Assembly (NCBI GenBank): GCA_023424095.1
Contig: JAFAEG010000080.1
Span: forward strand, 1-45,365
DNA length: 45,365 nt
Direction: 5' to 3'
DNA from: Pseudomonadota bacterium
GTDB taxonomy: Bacteria > Pseudomonadota > Alphaproteobacteria > Sphingomonadales > Sphingomonadaceae
Below the pieces are notes generated by a model, which was given only the letters and a program-made list of their open reading frames with translations, had not been told where the DNA came from and ran no database searches. Shown here piece by piece: positions 30,500 to 39,659 of this stretch. Position 1 is the first letter of the stretch. The number at the start of each line of letters is the position of its first letter. The position numbers and the translations under genes are program-made.

Positions 30500-32086
30500 T
30501 CAGCGCGGGGCGATGCGGGTAACGATCTCGACGGCGTCGCCGCTGTCCCTGCGCTCCTCGGCGAGGGCGTAGCCGCGCAGCAGTCCCAGATCCTGCGCGT
30601 GGAAGCTGTCGGCGCTGGCGACGTGGCGCTTCGAGGCCCGTGGCGCGCGCAGCAAGCTGTCGCCGGCCTGCAGGCCGGTGATCCGGTCGATGATCTCCAG
30701 CGCCCGGCCGTCGCGGCGGATGCGGCGGGTGAAGCCGGGTTCGGCCTTGCCGCCCCGCTTGAAGATCAGGACCCGCTTCAGGATCGCGATCAGGCGGCGG
30801 CCGAGGACGAAGCTCAGGACCCGCAGGACAATATGCTTGAACGGCGTCGACAGCTTCTCGCGATGGGAGAACATCCGGCCCTCGACCGTGACGCCGCCTT
30901 CTTCCGCACGGAAGCTCCAGTCCGGGCTCCACCAATGGGTGACGAACTGGGTCTTCCCGCGCGCGACGATCCAGCCGAAATCGCTCGCCTCGCCGGTTTC
31001 GCTGGTCAGCGTGACGATGCCGCCCTTGGAGGCCGAGACGATGAGGCCCGGTTCGAGATAATGGCCGCAGCCGTCGAGCAAGCGGGGTTCGCCGCGGTCA
31101 TCCGAGGCTGAAAGCCTTTTGCTCGGGCCGAGCAGGGCCAGAGCGCGCAGGACCGAATGGCCGATATAATGGCAGATGTAGCGATCGTCGGTGGCGGCGT
31201 AGGTGTGGTCGTCGCCGTCGGCTTTGGCGAAGGCCCAGATCGCGACCGCGGCGGCGTCGCGACGTTCGGCTTCCTCGCCTTCCAGCGCCGAGCGGATGAT
31301 GCCATAGGGGACGAGATAATCGGTGTTGCGGCTGTTGTGCAGGCCGATGCCGTTCGGCGCCGCTGCCGGATAGGCCGCCATATAGGCCAAAGCGCGGGCG
31401 ATGCTGGTGCGGAAGTCCGCATCGCCGGTGGCGTCATACAGGTCCCACAGGCAATCGATCGTGACCGCCAGATAGCCGACGTCCGGGCCGTCATATTCCC
31501 AATACCAGCCCTCTTCGTGCTGGAGCGCGAGCGTCTCTGCCTTCTGCGCGGCGAAGGCTGACGCGTCGGCCTCGTCGGGAAGCACCTTGTCCACCCAGGC
31601 CAGAGCGGCGAGGCCGGCGACCTGCTGGTTGGCGGCCTTGTCCTCGAAACGGCTGCGCAACTGGCGGGCGGCGATGCGCAGACCGGCGCGGACCTCGTCG
31701 ACTGGCACCACGCCGTCATGGGCCAATTTCGCCACCGCCAAAGTCGCGAAGGCGAGCGGCGGATAGCCCTGCTCCCAGGGATAATATTCCTCGAAGGCGT
31801 AATGCTTATGGGCGCGGAGGTTCCAGAAGCGCGCGCTGGCCGCGGCAATGGCGTCGAGGGCTTCGCGGTCCGCCTGCCATTCCGGCAGCTTCGCCGCCTG
31901 GTGGAGGGCGTAACCGGCCTGCTGCAGGATGATCGAGGAGAAATCCCGGATCTTGTAATGCCACCAATTGCGGTCCGCGCAGCCGTAAAGCGGCGAGGTC
32001 GGGTCGCGGCAGACCTGCGTCAGGATGCGCGGCAGCCAATTGCGCGCGACCGCCAGCAAGGGCGCGTGGAGGTCGGTGCCGCTCAC
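30500..32086 (-). CDS. Putative alpha/alpha-toroid polysaccharide-active protein (heparinase/epimerase-like)
   Basis: The 528-residue protein has no signal peptide. Its first 330 residues show the repeated helical pattern of an alpha/alpha toroid, with conserved aromatic and acidic segments (NWWHYKIRDFSSI, FEEYYPWEQGYPPLAF, EEGWYWEYDGPDVGYL, LHNSRNTDYLVPYG). The C-terminal third looks beta-rich (THWWSPDWSFRAEEGGVTVE). This resembles heparinase II/III-like and epimerase-like proteins of polysaccharide clusters, but I cannot assign a catalytic residue. The start is GTG, overlapping the TGA of the FrhB-like gene (GTGA), so they are probably coupled and functionally linked. Confidence 0.65.
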   Translation of the reverse strand: MSGTDLHAPLLAVARNWLPRILTQVCRDPTSPLYGCADRNWWHYKIRDFSSIILQQAGYALHQAAKLPEWQADREALDAIAAASARFWNLRAHKHYAFEEYYPWEQGYPPLAFATLAVAKLAHDGVVPVDEVRAGLRIAARQLRSRFEDKAANQQVAGLAALAWVDKVLPDEADASAFAAQKAETLALQHEEGWYWEYDGPDVGYLAVTIDCLWDLYDATGDADFRTSIARALAYMAAYPAAAPNGIGLHNSRNTDYLVPYGIIRSALEGEEAERRDAAAVAIWAFAKADGDDHTYAATDDRYICHYIGHSVLRALALLGPSKRLSASDDRGEPRLLDGCGHYLEPGLIVSASKGGIVTLTSETGEASDFGWIVARGKTQFVTHWWSPDWSFRAEEGGVTVEGRMFSHREKLSTPFKHIVLRVLSFVLGRRLIAILKRVLIFKRGGKAEPGFTRRIRRDGRALEIIDRITGLQAGDSLLRAPRASKRHVASADSFHAQDLGLLRGYALAEERRDSGDAVEIVTRIAPR

Positions 32087-33393
32087 TTGTCCTCGACGAT
32101 CATCTTGAATTCGGCCAGGCCCTTGCGCTTGGTCGGCTTGCTCGCATTCTTCCAGCTCAGGCGGAGCTTGTTGAACACCGGCCCGATCCACTTTTCCGGG
32201 ATCAGCCGCAGCACGAAGCGCGCCGGCCAGGTGCTGCCGATCGTGAACAGGGTCGAGACGACCAGTTCGGCCAGCTTGCGCGAGAAGGGGATCTTCTCCG
32301 GACGCATGCCGTAGCGCGGTGCGGCGAACAGCATTTGCCGCCGCCAATTGTTGCGGATGTAGCCGCCGCGCTTTTTGAAATCGATCATGTGGCCGTGCAT
32401 TTCGGTGGCCTTCAGATCGTCCTCGCGTTCCAGCTTGAGCAGCCCGGCCGAGACCATTTCCTCGACCAAGGCCTCCATCTTCGCGCTGCGCGTCACCACC
32501 ACCGAATGGCCGCCCCCTTCCGCCTCGAACACCGGGCTCCAGGCGTCGCCGACGGAGAGGTCACAGAATTCGTTGGCGAAATCCATGCTCTGCAGGCTGG
32601 CGCGGGTGACGAAGAAGGGGATCAGGAAATTGTAATAGACCTTCTTGGAACGGAGCACCTTGCCGCTCGCGGTCTTGATCTCGAGATAGCCGGGCCAGTC
32701 GCCGGCGCGCCATTCCAGGCTGGTGACCGGATCGTCCTTCCTCACACCATGCGAGCGCACGAAGGTGTCGATTGCCGACGGGTAAAGCGCGGTGCCGGTA
32801 TAGGGGCCGAGCACCCATTCGATCTGCTGGGCGCGCGCGTCGCCCGAATGCTGCAGCCGCCGAAGCGCCGCCGCCTGTTCGGGGACGAGGGTGATCGCAT
32901 ATTTCTTGCCGGGCTCGAGCCGCGGCAAGATGTCGAGCATCGACACCGGGATGTAGACGGATTGCGCCGCGGCCTGGATCTCGTCCGCCGTCGTCGCGAT
33001 CACCGCGCTGGCCTCGAGCGGCGCGGGCACGCCCTGCTTGGCGACGATCGCCCCATCGATCCGGCCGGTGGCGAGCAGATGCTGAAGCACTGCCGTCGTG
33101 ACGCCACCCGACGCCCCCTTGGCGCGGACGGTTTCATCGCCGGCAAAGCCCGTGCGCGTCGCGACGATATGTCCGACCAGCCAGGAATCCGGCATCCGGC
33201 CATAATGGTCCATGTAGAGTTTGGGATAATCGACGCCCTTGCCGGGGCAGGCTTCCCAGGCGAGCTCGGGCAGGTCGGCGCCCGGCGCGAAGACCGGTTT
33301 CGGGCCGCTGCTGGTCCGCTCCATCGCCGAAGCGCCGCTCGCGTCCAGCGCCACGCAGCCGCCGCAGCCCACGCAAATGCCGCGCTTCACCAC
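32083..33393 (-). CDS. FrhB-like flavo-iron-sulfur protein (coenzyme F420 hydrogenase/dehydrogenase beta subunit family)
   Basis: The 436-residue protein begins with a ferredoxin-like CxxCxxC motif (ICVGCGGC) followed by a distal cysteine (EACPG). Characteristic FrhB-family blocks come next: RAKGASGGVTTAVL near residue 90, the QSVYIPV region, and SVGDAWSPVF near 280. Members of this family in polysaccharide clusters usually accompany pyruvyl- or glycosyltransferase genes; no pyruvyltransferase is adjacent here. A reductive sugar-modifying role is plausible. The start is uncertain: a GTG at 33393, with no clear ribosome binding site and no ATG before an upstream in-frame stop. The 3' end overlaps the toroid gene. 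Confidence 0.8.
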   Translation of the reverse strand: MVKRGICVGCGGCVALDASGASAMERTSSGPKPVFAPGADLPELAWEACPGKGVDYPKLYMDHYGRMPDSWLVGHIVATRTGFAGDETVRAKGASGGVTTAVLQHLLATGRIDGAIVAKQGVPAPLEASAVIATTADEIQAAAQSVYIPVSMLDILPRLEPGKKYAITLVPEQAAALRRLQHSGDARAQQIEWVLGPYTGTALYPSAIDTFVRSHGVRKDDPVTSLEWRAGDWPGYLEIKTASGKVLRSKKVYYNFLIPFFVTRASLQSMDFANEFCDLSVGDAWSPVFEAEGGGHSVVVTRSAKMEALVEEMVSAGLLKLEREDDLKATEMHGHMIDFKKRGGYIRNNWRRQMLFAAPRYGMRPEKIPFSRKLAELVVSTLFTIGSTWPARFVLRLIPEKWIGPVFNKLRLSWKNASKPTKRKGLAEFKMIVEDK

Positions 33394-33541
33394 GCGCTTG
33401 CGTAGCCGCTCCGCAACTTCGCTCGTCTTTGTCGCAACGCCGGAAATGATGGTGGCCCCTGCCCTAGTTCAGCCGAATTGGCGCGGCATGTAGGGCGCGA
33501 GCGGCAGATACGGCAACTTTTCTGTTGGCTTTGGCCGCGCG

Positions 33542-33561
33542 CGAGCGCTTAGCGGCGCTCG
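33542..33561. other. Inverted repeat in divergent glycan-gene intergenic region
   Basis: CGAGCGC (33542-33548) and GCGCTCG (33555-33561) are perfect arms around a 6-base loop, 31 bases before the GT2 start. The 199-base region 33394-33592 separates divergent glycan operons; I see no strong -35/-10 pair in it. The hairpin could be a leader structure or an operator. Confidence 0.35.
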
Positions 33562-33592
33562 ATCATTCCTTTCCCGAGACAAGAGCCGACCC

Positions 33593-34582
33593 GTGAAGCT
33601 GATCATCCAGATCCCATGCTATAATGAAGAGGAATCGCTGCCCGAGGCGCTCAGCCATTTGCCGCGCGAATTGCCCGGCATCGACAAGATCGAATGGCTG
33701 ATCATCAACGACGGCAGCAAGGACCGCACGGTCGAGGTCGCCAGGGCGCATGGCGTCGATCATATCGTCGACCTGCCGGTCAATATGGGCCTGGCGCACG
33801 GCTTCATGGCCGGACTTCAGCGCGGGCTGGCCGAGGGCGCGGACATCATCGTCAATACCGACGCCGACAATCAGTATGACGCCGCCGACATCCCAAAGCT
33901 GATCCAGCCGATCCTCGACCGGCAGGCGCAATATGTGATCGGCGCGCGGCCCATTCCCGACATCGAGCATTTCAGCCGCACCAAGCGATTCCTGCAAAAG
34001 CTGGGCAGCCGGGTCGTGCAGATCGTCTCGCGGACCAAGGTGGCGGACGCGCCGAGCGGCTTTCGCGCCCTCACCCGCGACGTCGCGCTGCGGATCAACG
34101 TCTTCGACAATTATACCTACACGCTGGAATCGATCATCCAGGCGGGGCTGAGCGACTTTCGCATCATCTCGGTGCCGATCGGGGTGAATGGCGAGACGCG
34201 GCCGTCGCGGCTGGTCAAGTCGATTGGCGATTATGTCCGCCGCTCCATGTCGTCGATTCTGAAGGCCTTCTTCGTCTACAAGCCGGGCAAGACCTTCTTC
34301 CTGCTGGGCATGATCCCGGCGGTGCTGGGCGCGATCCTGATGTCGCGCTGGCTGGTCCTCTATTTCATGGGCACCGAGCGCGCGCATGTGCCGAGCCTGG
34401 TCGCGGCAGCGGTGCTGCTGATCGGGGCCTTGCTCTTCTGGGTGGCGGGCCTGCTCGGCGAATTGTTCGCGATCAACCGGCGGCTGCTGCAGGACATTCA
34501 ATATATGAAGCGCAAGGAACTGGCCGACGCCGCCCTGCGCGACCGCGAGCGGGCGCCGCCGAGCCCGCCGCCCGCCGGCTAG
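33593..34582 (+). CDS. Glycosyltransferase family 2 (dolichol-phosphate mannosyltransferase-like)
   Basis: The 329-residue protein has a GT-A domain at the N-terminus (IIQIPCYNEEESLPEAL, INDGSKDRT, NTDADNQYDAADIPKLI with the DxD metal motif near residue 89) and two C-terminal membrane spans (LLGMIPAVLGAILMS and VAAAVLLIGALLFWVAGLL). This is the architecture of DPM/GtrB-like enzymes that load a sugar onto a polyprenyl phosphate on the inner membrane. The donor is unknown. The start is GTG at 33593. It is followed after 3 bases by the UPF0104 gene and begins the plus-strand membrane glycan operon. Confidence 0.88.
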   Translation: MKLIIQIPCYNEEESLPEALSHLPRELPGIDKIEWLIINDGSKDRTVEVARAHGVDHIVDLPVNMGLAHGFMAGLQRGLAEGADIIVNTDADNQYDAADIPKLIQPILDRQAQYVIGARPIPDIEHFSRTKRFLQKLGSRVVQIVSRTKVADAPSGFRALTRDVALRINVFDNYTYTLESIIQAGLSDFRIISVPIGVNGETRPSRLVKSIGDYVRRSMSSILKAFFVYKPGKTFFLLGMIPAVLGAILMSRWLVLYFMGTERAHVPSLVAAAVLLIGALLFWVAGLLGELFAINRRLLQDIQYMKRKELADAALRDRERAPPSPPPAG

Positions 34583-34585
34583 CTG

Positions 34586-35524
34586 ATGAAGAAGCTCGTC
34601 GGGCTGCTGGTCAGCCTGGTCCTGCTGGCGATCATCTGGTGGCAGGTCGACCTTGCCGCGATCGGCGCGGCGATGGCGGCGGCGAATCCGTGGTGGCTGG
34701 CGGCGGGGCTGGCGACGATCATCCCGCTGACATTGGTTACCGCCCTGCGCTTCGGCATGCTGACCCGCACGCCGATCGGGCTGTGGCCGGCGACCCGGCT
34801 GATCCTCGGCGCCTCGACCCTGAACCTCGTGCTGCCGTCAAAACTCGGCGATCTCGCCAAGGGACTGGTGCTGACCGGCCGCTACGGCTTCGACATGAAG
34901 CTCGCCGTCGCCATCGTGGTGATGGAACGCTCGCTCGACATGGCCGCCTTGCTGTTCTGGGGCGTGCTGGCTTTGCTCTGGGTCGGCTGGGGCAATCCGT
35001 GGCTGATGCTCGCGGCGGCCGGGACCGGCGGGCTTTTGCTGCTGCTCGTCCTGCTGCTGTCGCCGCTGAAGCTCGCCAGCGGGATGATCGCGCTCGCCGG
35101 GCGGATCGCGCCGGGCAAGGTCGGCCGCTGGCTGACCGGCTTTGCGGGTGAGTGGCAGAAGGCGGTCCGCTGGTTCTGGAGCGACCGCAAGCGCGTCGCC
35201 GGCGTGGCGGGGGTGAGCCTGCTGATCTGGGGTGGCCATCTCGCCCAATTCTGGCTGTTCGCGCAGGCGCTGGGGCACGTGCCCTTCCTCGACAATATGG
35301 CCTTTGCGACCTTGGCGATTCTGGCCGGACTGCTGCCCTTCACCATGGCCGGGATCGGCACCCGCGACGCGGCGATCCTGTTCCTCTACGCGCCCTTCCT
35401 GACGCCCGGCGCGGCGGCGGTGCTCGGCGTGCTTGCGACCCTGCGCTATCTGATTCCGGCGATTGCCGGCCTGCCCTTCATGGGCGATTACCTCAACCGC
35501 ACACGGCAGGGGGCGGGCGCGTGA
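34586..35524 (+). CDS. UPF0104 / lysylphosphatidylglycerol synthase TM-region protein (putative flippase)
   Basis: The 312-residue protein has about eight membrane spans and the family landmarks: ATRLILGASTLNLVLPSKLGDLAKG near residue 75, VVMERSLDMAALL near 112, and LPFTMAGIGTRDAAIL near 250. It is homologous to the membrane part of MprF but lacks the synthase domain. In glycan clusters such proteins are proposed to move lipid-linked sugars across the membrane. Its stop overlaps the GTG start of the next gene, supporting a shared role with GT2 and the GT-C-like protein. Confidence 0.85.
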   Translation: MKKLVGLLVSLVLLAIIWWQVDLAAIGAAMAAANPWWLAAGLATIIPLTLVTALRFGMLTRTPIGLWPATRLILGASTLNLVLPSKLGDLAKGLVLTGRYGFDMKLAVAIVVMERSLDMAALLFWGVLALLWVGWGNPWLMLAAAGTGGLLLLLVLLLSPLKLASGMIALAGRIAPGKVGRWLTGFAGEWQKAVRWFWSDRKRVAGVAGVSLLIWGGHLAQFWLFAQALGHVPFLDNMAFATLAILAGLLPFTMAGIGTRDAAILFLYAPFLTPGAAAVLGVLATLRYLIPAIAGLPFMGDYLNRTRQGAGA

Positions 35525-37212
35525 AGGTCTTACCGGACATCGAAAGCGAGCGCGGCTGGCGGCATTTGCTGTTCGCGGGCGCGGCGGTGACCGCCCTTAT
35601 CTATCTCTACAACGCCTTCTTCCTGCCGGGGACGCTCAGCTACGCGCCCTTCACCATCCAGGACGATGCGCGACAATTCCTGACCTGGATGAGCCGGCTC
35701 GACGACGAATTGGCGATGCGCGGCGATCTGCTCGCCGATTATTGGCAGTCGGTGTGCCCGTGGCTGTATCGGGCGATCTTCGGCCTCGCCAACGCGCTGG
35801 GGATGGAGCCCAACGTGTTCACGCGGCTGCTGCCGGTCGCCTTGCTGTTCCTGTGCGCCTGGATGGGCTGGCGGGTGGCGTTGCTGCTGACCAAGCGACC
35901 GCTGGCGGCCTTCGTCGCGGCCGCCCTGCTGACCGGCTTCGTGCTGCACGAGGATTCGATCTATTCCGCGACTCCGCGCGCTTTCTCGACGCCGCTCTTC
36001 CTGATCTTCCTCGACGGGCTGCTGCGGGGCCGCGGCTGGCAGATGATCCCGACCCTGTTCCTGCTCGGCCTGCTCTATCCGACCACCGCTTTGGTCGCGC
36101 TGACGATGATGGGGCTTTCCCGCATCAGCTGGCGGCCGTTCAGGATCGATTTCGGGCTGCGCACCTGGGTGCTGTGCGGGCTCGGCGCGATCGCGGTTGG
36201 TGCCGCGGTCATTCCCTTCGCCGGCGCGACGTCGGCCTGGGAGCCGACGCTGAGCCTGGCCGACGCGCTGGCGATGGAGAATATGAACTCGGGTCTCGCC
36301 CGCAGCGCCGTCGTCGGCCTGTCTGGCGAGGTCGACCTGATCTGCCAGGCGCGGATGGGGTTGCTGCCGGAAATCGTGCCTTGCTGGTCGATCGGGGCGG
36401 CCTGGCTGCCCAACCTGTTGCTGCTCGTCCCGATGCTGGTGCTCGCCTTCCGGGCGGCGAAGTCCTCGCGCTATCAGAGCAATGGCGAGCCGGGTGACAT
36501 GATCCACGTCTGGGCTCTGCTCGCGGCGGTGGCCTGGTGGGCGGTCGCGGTGCAGCTTGCTTTCTCGCTGCATCTGCCCAGCCGCTATACGCAGCGAACC
36601 TTGTCGGTGCTGGAATTCATCGCGATCGGGCAGATGATCGGCCTGTGGCTCGACCGGCGCCTCGCGGCGGGCCGGCGCGGGGGCACGACGCGGCTGGCGG
36701 GCGGGGCGCTTGCCCTGGTCTTGCTGGTTTCGTTCGTGACGCCGACCCCCGGCCTCGGCCGCCCCGACGATAGTGCCGCGATGGAACGGATCGCGGCCTT
36801 GCCGGCTGACGCGGTGATCGGCGGGGTGAGCGACCAGCTCGATTACGTCCCGGCGCTCACCGGCCGCCGCACGCTGGCGACGATCGAACATTCGATCCCC
36901 TATCATAGCGGCTATTTCACGCCCCTGCGCGAACGGCTCGAGGCCGCCCTCGCCGCGGTCTCGTCGCCTGATCAGGCGGTGCTGGCGGACTATATCCGCC
37001 GCTATGGCGTCACCGTGATCGCCGTCGATCGCGCCTTCATCGCTTATGGCGAGCTGCCCCCGCGCTGGGAGAAGGTCGTCGCCACGCCGCTGCGGGCCGC
37101 GCAGCAGCAGCTCAAGCTCGCGCCCTCCGCGCTCCAGCAGCGCGCGCCGCACTGCCTGCTCCACGATGCCGACCTCGTCCTGCTCGATGCCGCGTGTCTG
37201 ACGCGCGGCTGA
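35521..37212 (+). CDS. Polytopic membrane protein, GT-C-like (putative lipid-linked sugar glycosyltransferase)
   Basis: The 563-residue protein has about ten membrane spans and a C-terminal soluble domain. After the first span is the acidic pair IQDDARQFL near residue 48, placed like the DD/DE motif in the first extracytoplasmic loop of GT-C enzymes that use polyprenyl-phosphate sugars. The last 130 residues (ADAVIGGVSDQLDYVPALTG) look like a periplasmic domain. The GTG start overlaps the upstream stop; the longer open frame to 35152 lies inside the UPF0104 gene and is not coding. The exact GT family cannot be fixed by eye. Confidence 0.7.
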   Translation: MKVLPDIESERGWRHLLFAGAAVTALIYLYNAFFLPGTLSYAPFTIQDDARQFLTWMSRLDDELAMRGDLLADYWQSVCPWLYRAIFGLANALGMEPNVFTRLLPVALLFLCAWMGWRVALLLTKRPLAAFVAAALLTGFVLHEDSIYSATPRAFSTPLFLIFLDGLLRGRGWQMIPTLFLLGLLYPTTALVALTMMGLSRISWRPFRIDFGLRTWVLCGLGAIAVGAAVIPFAGATSAWEPTLSLADALAMENMNSGLARSAVVGLSGEVDLICQARMGLLPEIVPCWSIGAAWLPNLLLLVPMLVLAFRAAKSSRYQSNGEPGDMIHVWALLAAVAWWAVAVQLAFSLHLPSRYTQRTLSVLEFIAIGQMIGLWLDRRLAAGRRGGTTRLAGGALALVLLVSFVTPTPGLGRPDDSAAMERIAALPADAVIGGVSDQLDYVPALTGRRTLATIEHSIPYHSGYFTPLRERLEAALAAVSSPDQAVLADYIRRYGVTVIAVDRAFIAYGELPPRWEKVVATPLRAAQQQLKLAPSALQQRAPHCLLHDADLVLLDAACLTRG

Positions 37213-37238
37213 CTTGTTTCTGATCTAGGGCCGCAACC

Positions 37239-38600
37239 ATGCTCAATCGCCGCCACTTCACCGCCGGAATCGCCACCCTCGCCTTCGCCGGCCTCACCGC
37301 TTGCGCCTCGACCGCGCGCGGCTCGGCCAATGCAGTCGGCCATGGGCCGCTCGTCCGCGATCCCGCGGGCCTGCTCGATCTGCCCGAGGGCTTCAGCTAC
37401 CGGGTGATCTCCGAAACCGGCCAGACGATGGACGACGGCTTGCTCGTGCCCAGCAATGCCGACGGCATGGGCGCCTTCGCGCTCGACCGCGACCGCACCA
37501 TTCTGGTCCGCAATCACGAACTGAGCCCGCGCCGGGTCGATCGTGGGCCGTTCCGCACGGCGCCGCCGGCGAGCGTCCTCGCCTTCGACCGCAGTGAGAA
37601 TGGCATGCCGGTGCCGGGCGGCACCTCGACGCTCACCTACAATCACCGCACCAACCGGGTCGAAAGCCAGCATCTGAGCCTGACCGGGACGATGGTGAAT
37701 TGCGCCGGCGGCACGACGCCATGGGGGAGCTGGCTGAGCTGCGAGGAAAGCGTGGTGCGCGCTGGCGACGAGGGGTTCGGCCGCGATCATGGCTGGATCT
37801 TCGAAGTGCCGGCGCGGCATCGCGGCCTGATCGAGCCGAGGCCGCTGACCGCCATGGGCCGCTTCAAGCATGAGGCAGCCGCCGTCGATCCGCGCACCGG
37901 CATCATCTATCTGACCGAGGATCAGCAGGATTCACTCTTCTACCGCTTCCTGCCGAACAGCCCGGGCCGGCTCGCCGAGGGCGGACGGCTGCAGGCGTTG
38001 GCCTTTGCCGGCGACGCGGACGGCAATGACAGCCGCAACTGGACCCGCACGGACTTCCCCGCCGGGGCCGAACGACCGGTGCGCTGGCTCAGCGTCGACA
38101 ATGTCGAATCGCCGGAAGACGATCTGCGCGCGCGCGGCGCGGCGGCCGGCGGCGTGATCTTCGCCCGCGGCGAAGGCATCGCTTATGGCGACGGCGCGTT
38201 CTATTTTACCTGCACCAGCGGCGGTGCGGCGAAGCTGGGCCAGATCATGCGTTACCGGCCTTCGCGCTTCGAGGGGCAGAGCGGGGAGACGGCAGCACCG
38301 GGGCGGCTGTGCAATTTCGTCGAATCCGTGCACCCGGACATGCTGAACTATGGCGACAATCTGATCCTGGCGCCGAACGGCCATCTGATCGTGTGCGAGG
38401 ATCAGGCCAATAGTCCGGTGAGCAACCATCTGCGCGGCGTGACGCCGGAAGGGCGCACCTATCCGCTCGCCTTGCTGCACGCGCAGACGGAATTGGCCGG
38501 GGTCTGCTTCTCCGGCGACGGCAATGTGATGTTCGTGAACCTCTACCATCCCGGCAAGACGCTGGCCGTGACCGGGCCGTGGCGGACTGTTCGCGGCTGA
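37239..38600 (+). CDS. PhoX-family phosphatase-like protein, Tat lipoprotein
   Basis: The 453-residue protein begins MLNRRHFTAG (twin-arginine type), followed by a hydrophobic stretch and a lipobox LTAC, so it is probably exported folded and lipid-anchored. The mature part has the PhoX/DUF839 beta-propeller signatures: GRFKHEAAAVDP near residue 207, YLTEDQQDSLFYRF, VCEDQAN and ELAGVCFSGDGNVMFVNLYHPG. PhoX enzymes are Ca2+/Fe-dependent alkaline phosphatases; many DUF839 proteins of this shape are uncharacterised. The start ATG at 37239 is 26 bases after the glycan operon. I see no Pho box. Confidence 0.88.
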   Translation: MLNRRHFTAGIATLAFAGLTACASTARGSANAVGHGPLVRDPAGLLDLPEGFSYRVISETGQTMDDGLLVPSNADGMGAFALDRDRTILVRNHELSPRRVDRGPFRTAPPASVLAFDRSENGMPVPGGTSTLTYNHRTNRVESQHLSLTGTMVNCAGGTTPWGSWLSCEESVVRAGDEGFGRDHGWIFEVPARHRGLIEPRPLTAMGRFKHEAAAVDPRTGIIYLTEDQQDSLFYRFLPNSPGRLAEGGRLQALAFAGDADGNDSRNWTRTDFPAGAERPVRWLSVDNVESPEDDLRARGAAAGGVIFARGEGIAYGDGAFYFTCTSGGAAKLGQIMRYRPSRFEGQSGETAAPGRLCNFVESVHPDMLNYGDNLILAPNGHLIVCEDQANSPVSNHLRGVTPEGRTYPLALLHAQTELAGVCFSGDGNVMFVNLYHPGKTLAVTGPWRTVRG

Positions 38601-38627
38601 TCGCATCCCCATATGGCGGGTATGGTC

Positions 38628-39605
38628 ATGCTCTCCGTACTCGATCTGGCGCCCGTCCCCGAAGGCAGCGACGCCGGCACCGCCCTTCGTAACTCCCGCG
38701 ATCTCGCCGTTCACGCCGAACGGCTCGGCTTCAAGCGCTTCTGGATGGCCGAGCATCACTCGATGCCGGGCGTGGCCAGCGCCGCGACCGCCGTCTGCCT
38801 GGCGTTCGTCGCCGGCGGCACCTCCACGATCCGCATCGGCGCCGGCGGAATCATGTTGCCCAATTGGTCGCCTTTGCAGGTGGCGGAGCAGTTCGGGACG
38901 CTGGAATCGCTCTTTCCCGGCCGCATCGACCTCGGCCTCGGCCGCGCACCCGGCACCGATTTCGCCGCGGCCAAGGCGCTTCGCCGCAACCTCGCGACCG
39001 ATGCCAATCGCTTCCCGCAGGATGTGGTCGAGCTGATGGCCTATTTCGATCCGCCGGAGCCCGCGCCGGTGCGGGCGGTGCCGGGCGAAGGGCTGGACGT
39101 CCCGATCTGGATCCTCGGCTCAAGCCTGTTCGGGGCGCAGCTCGCGGCGATGCTTGGCCTCCCTTATGCCTTCGCCTCGCATTTCGCGCCCGATGCGATG
39201 GACGCGGCGATCGACGTCTATCGCCGGAGCTTCCAGCCCTCGAAGCAGCTGGCCGAGCCCTATGTCATGCTCGGCTACAATGTCTTCGCCGCCGACAGCG
39301 ACGCGGAAGGCGAAGTGCTGGCCAGCTCGATGGAACAGGCCTTCGTGGCTTTGCGCACCGGCAATCCCGGCAAGCTGAAGCCGCCCGTGCCCGGCTATCG
39401 CGATACCCTGCCGCCGCAATATCGCGCCACCATCGACAACGTCCTCTCCTGTTCGGCGATCGGCTCCCCCGCGCGGGTACGCGCGCAGGTCGATGCCTTC
39501 GTCGCGCGCACCGGCGCGGACGAACTGATGATCACCAGCCAGATTTTCGATCATCAGGCGCGGCTCAGGTCGTACGAACTGCTCGCGGAGGCGATGGCCC
39601 TCTAG
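38628..39605 (+). CDS. LLM class flavin-dependent oxidoreductase
   Basis: The 325-residue protein is a luciferase-like monooxygenase family member: VLDLAPVPEG, RFWMAEHHSMPGVASAA, RIGAGGIMLPNWSPLQVAEQF and FPGRIDLGLGRAPGTD are landmarks of the MsnO8/YvbT-like LLM group. These enzymes bind FMN or F420; FMN is likely in this organism. The substrate is unknown. Three in-frame ATGs (38613, 38622, 38628) are possible; I chose 38628 because GGCGGG lies 7 bases upstream and family members start close to SVLDLAPV. It lies 27 bases after phoX. Confidence 0.88.
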   Translation: MLSVLDLAPVPEGSDAGTALRNSRDLAVHAERLGFKRFWMAEHHSMPGVASAATAVCLAFVAGGTSTIRIGAGGIMLPNWSPLQVAEQFGTLESLFPGRIDLGLGRAPGTDFAAAKALRRNLATDANRFPQDVVELMAYFDPPEPAPVRAVPGEGLDVPIWILGSSLFGAQLAAMLGLPYAFASHFAPDAMDAAIDVYRRSFQPSKQLAEPYVMLGYNVFAADSDAEGEVLASSMEQAFVALRTGNPGKLKPPVPGYRDTLPPQYRATIDNVLSCSAIGSPARVRAQVDAFVARTGADELMITSQIFDHQARLRSYELLAEAMAL

Positions 39606-39659
39606 CGTACGGTCGCGCCACCCGGCTATGAGCGGGTCTTCATAGCAGAGGTGTGAGTG

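Noticed and set aside
35152..35520. Upstream extension of the GT-C-like protein
   Set aside because: The region is the 3' part of the UPF0104 gene in another frame; the GTG at 35521 overlaps that gene's stop as expected.
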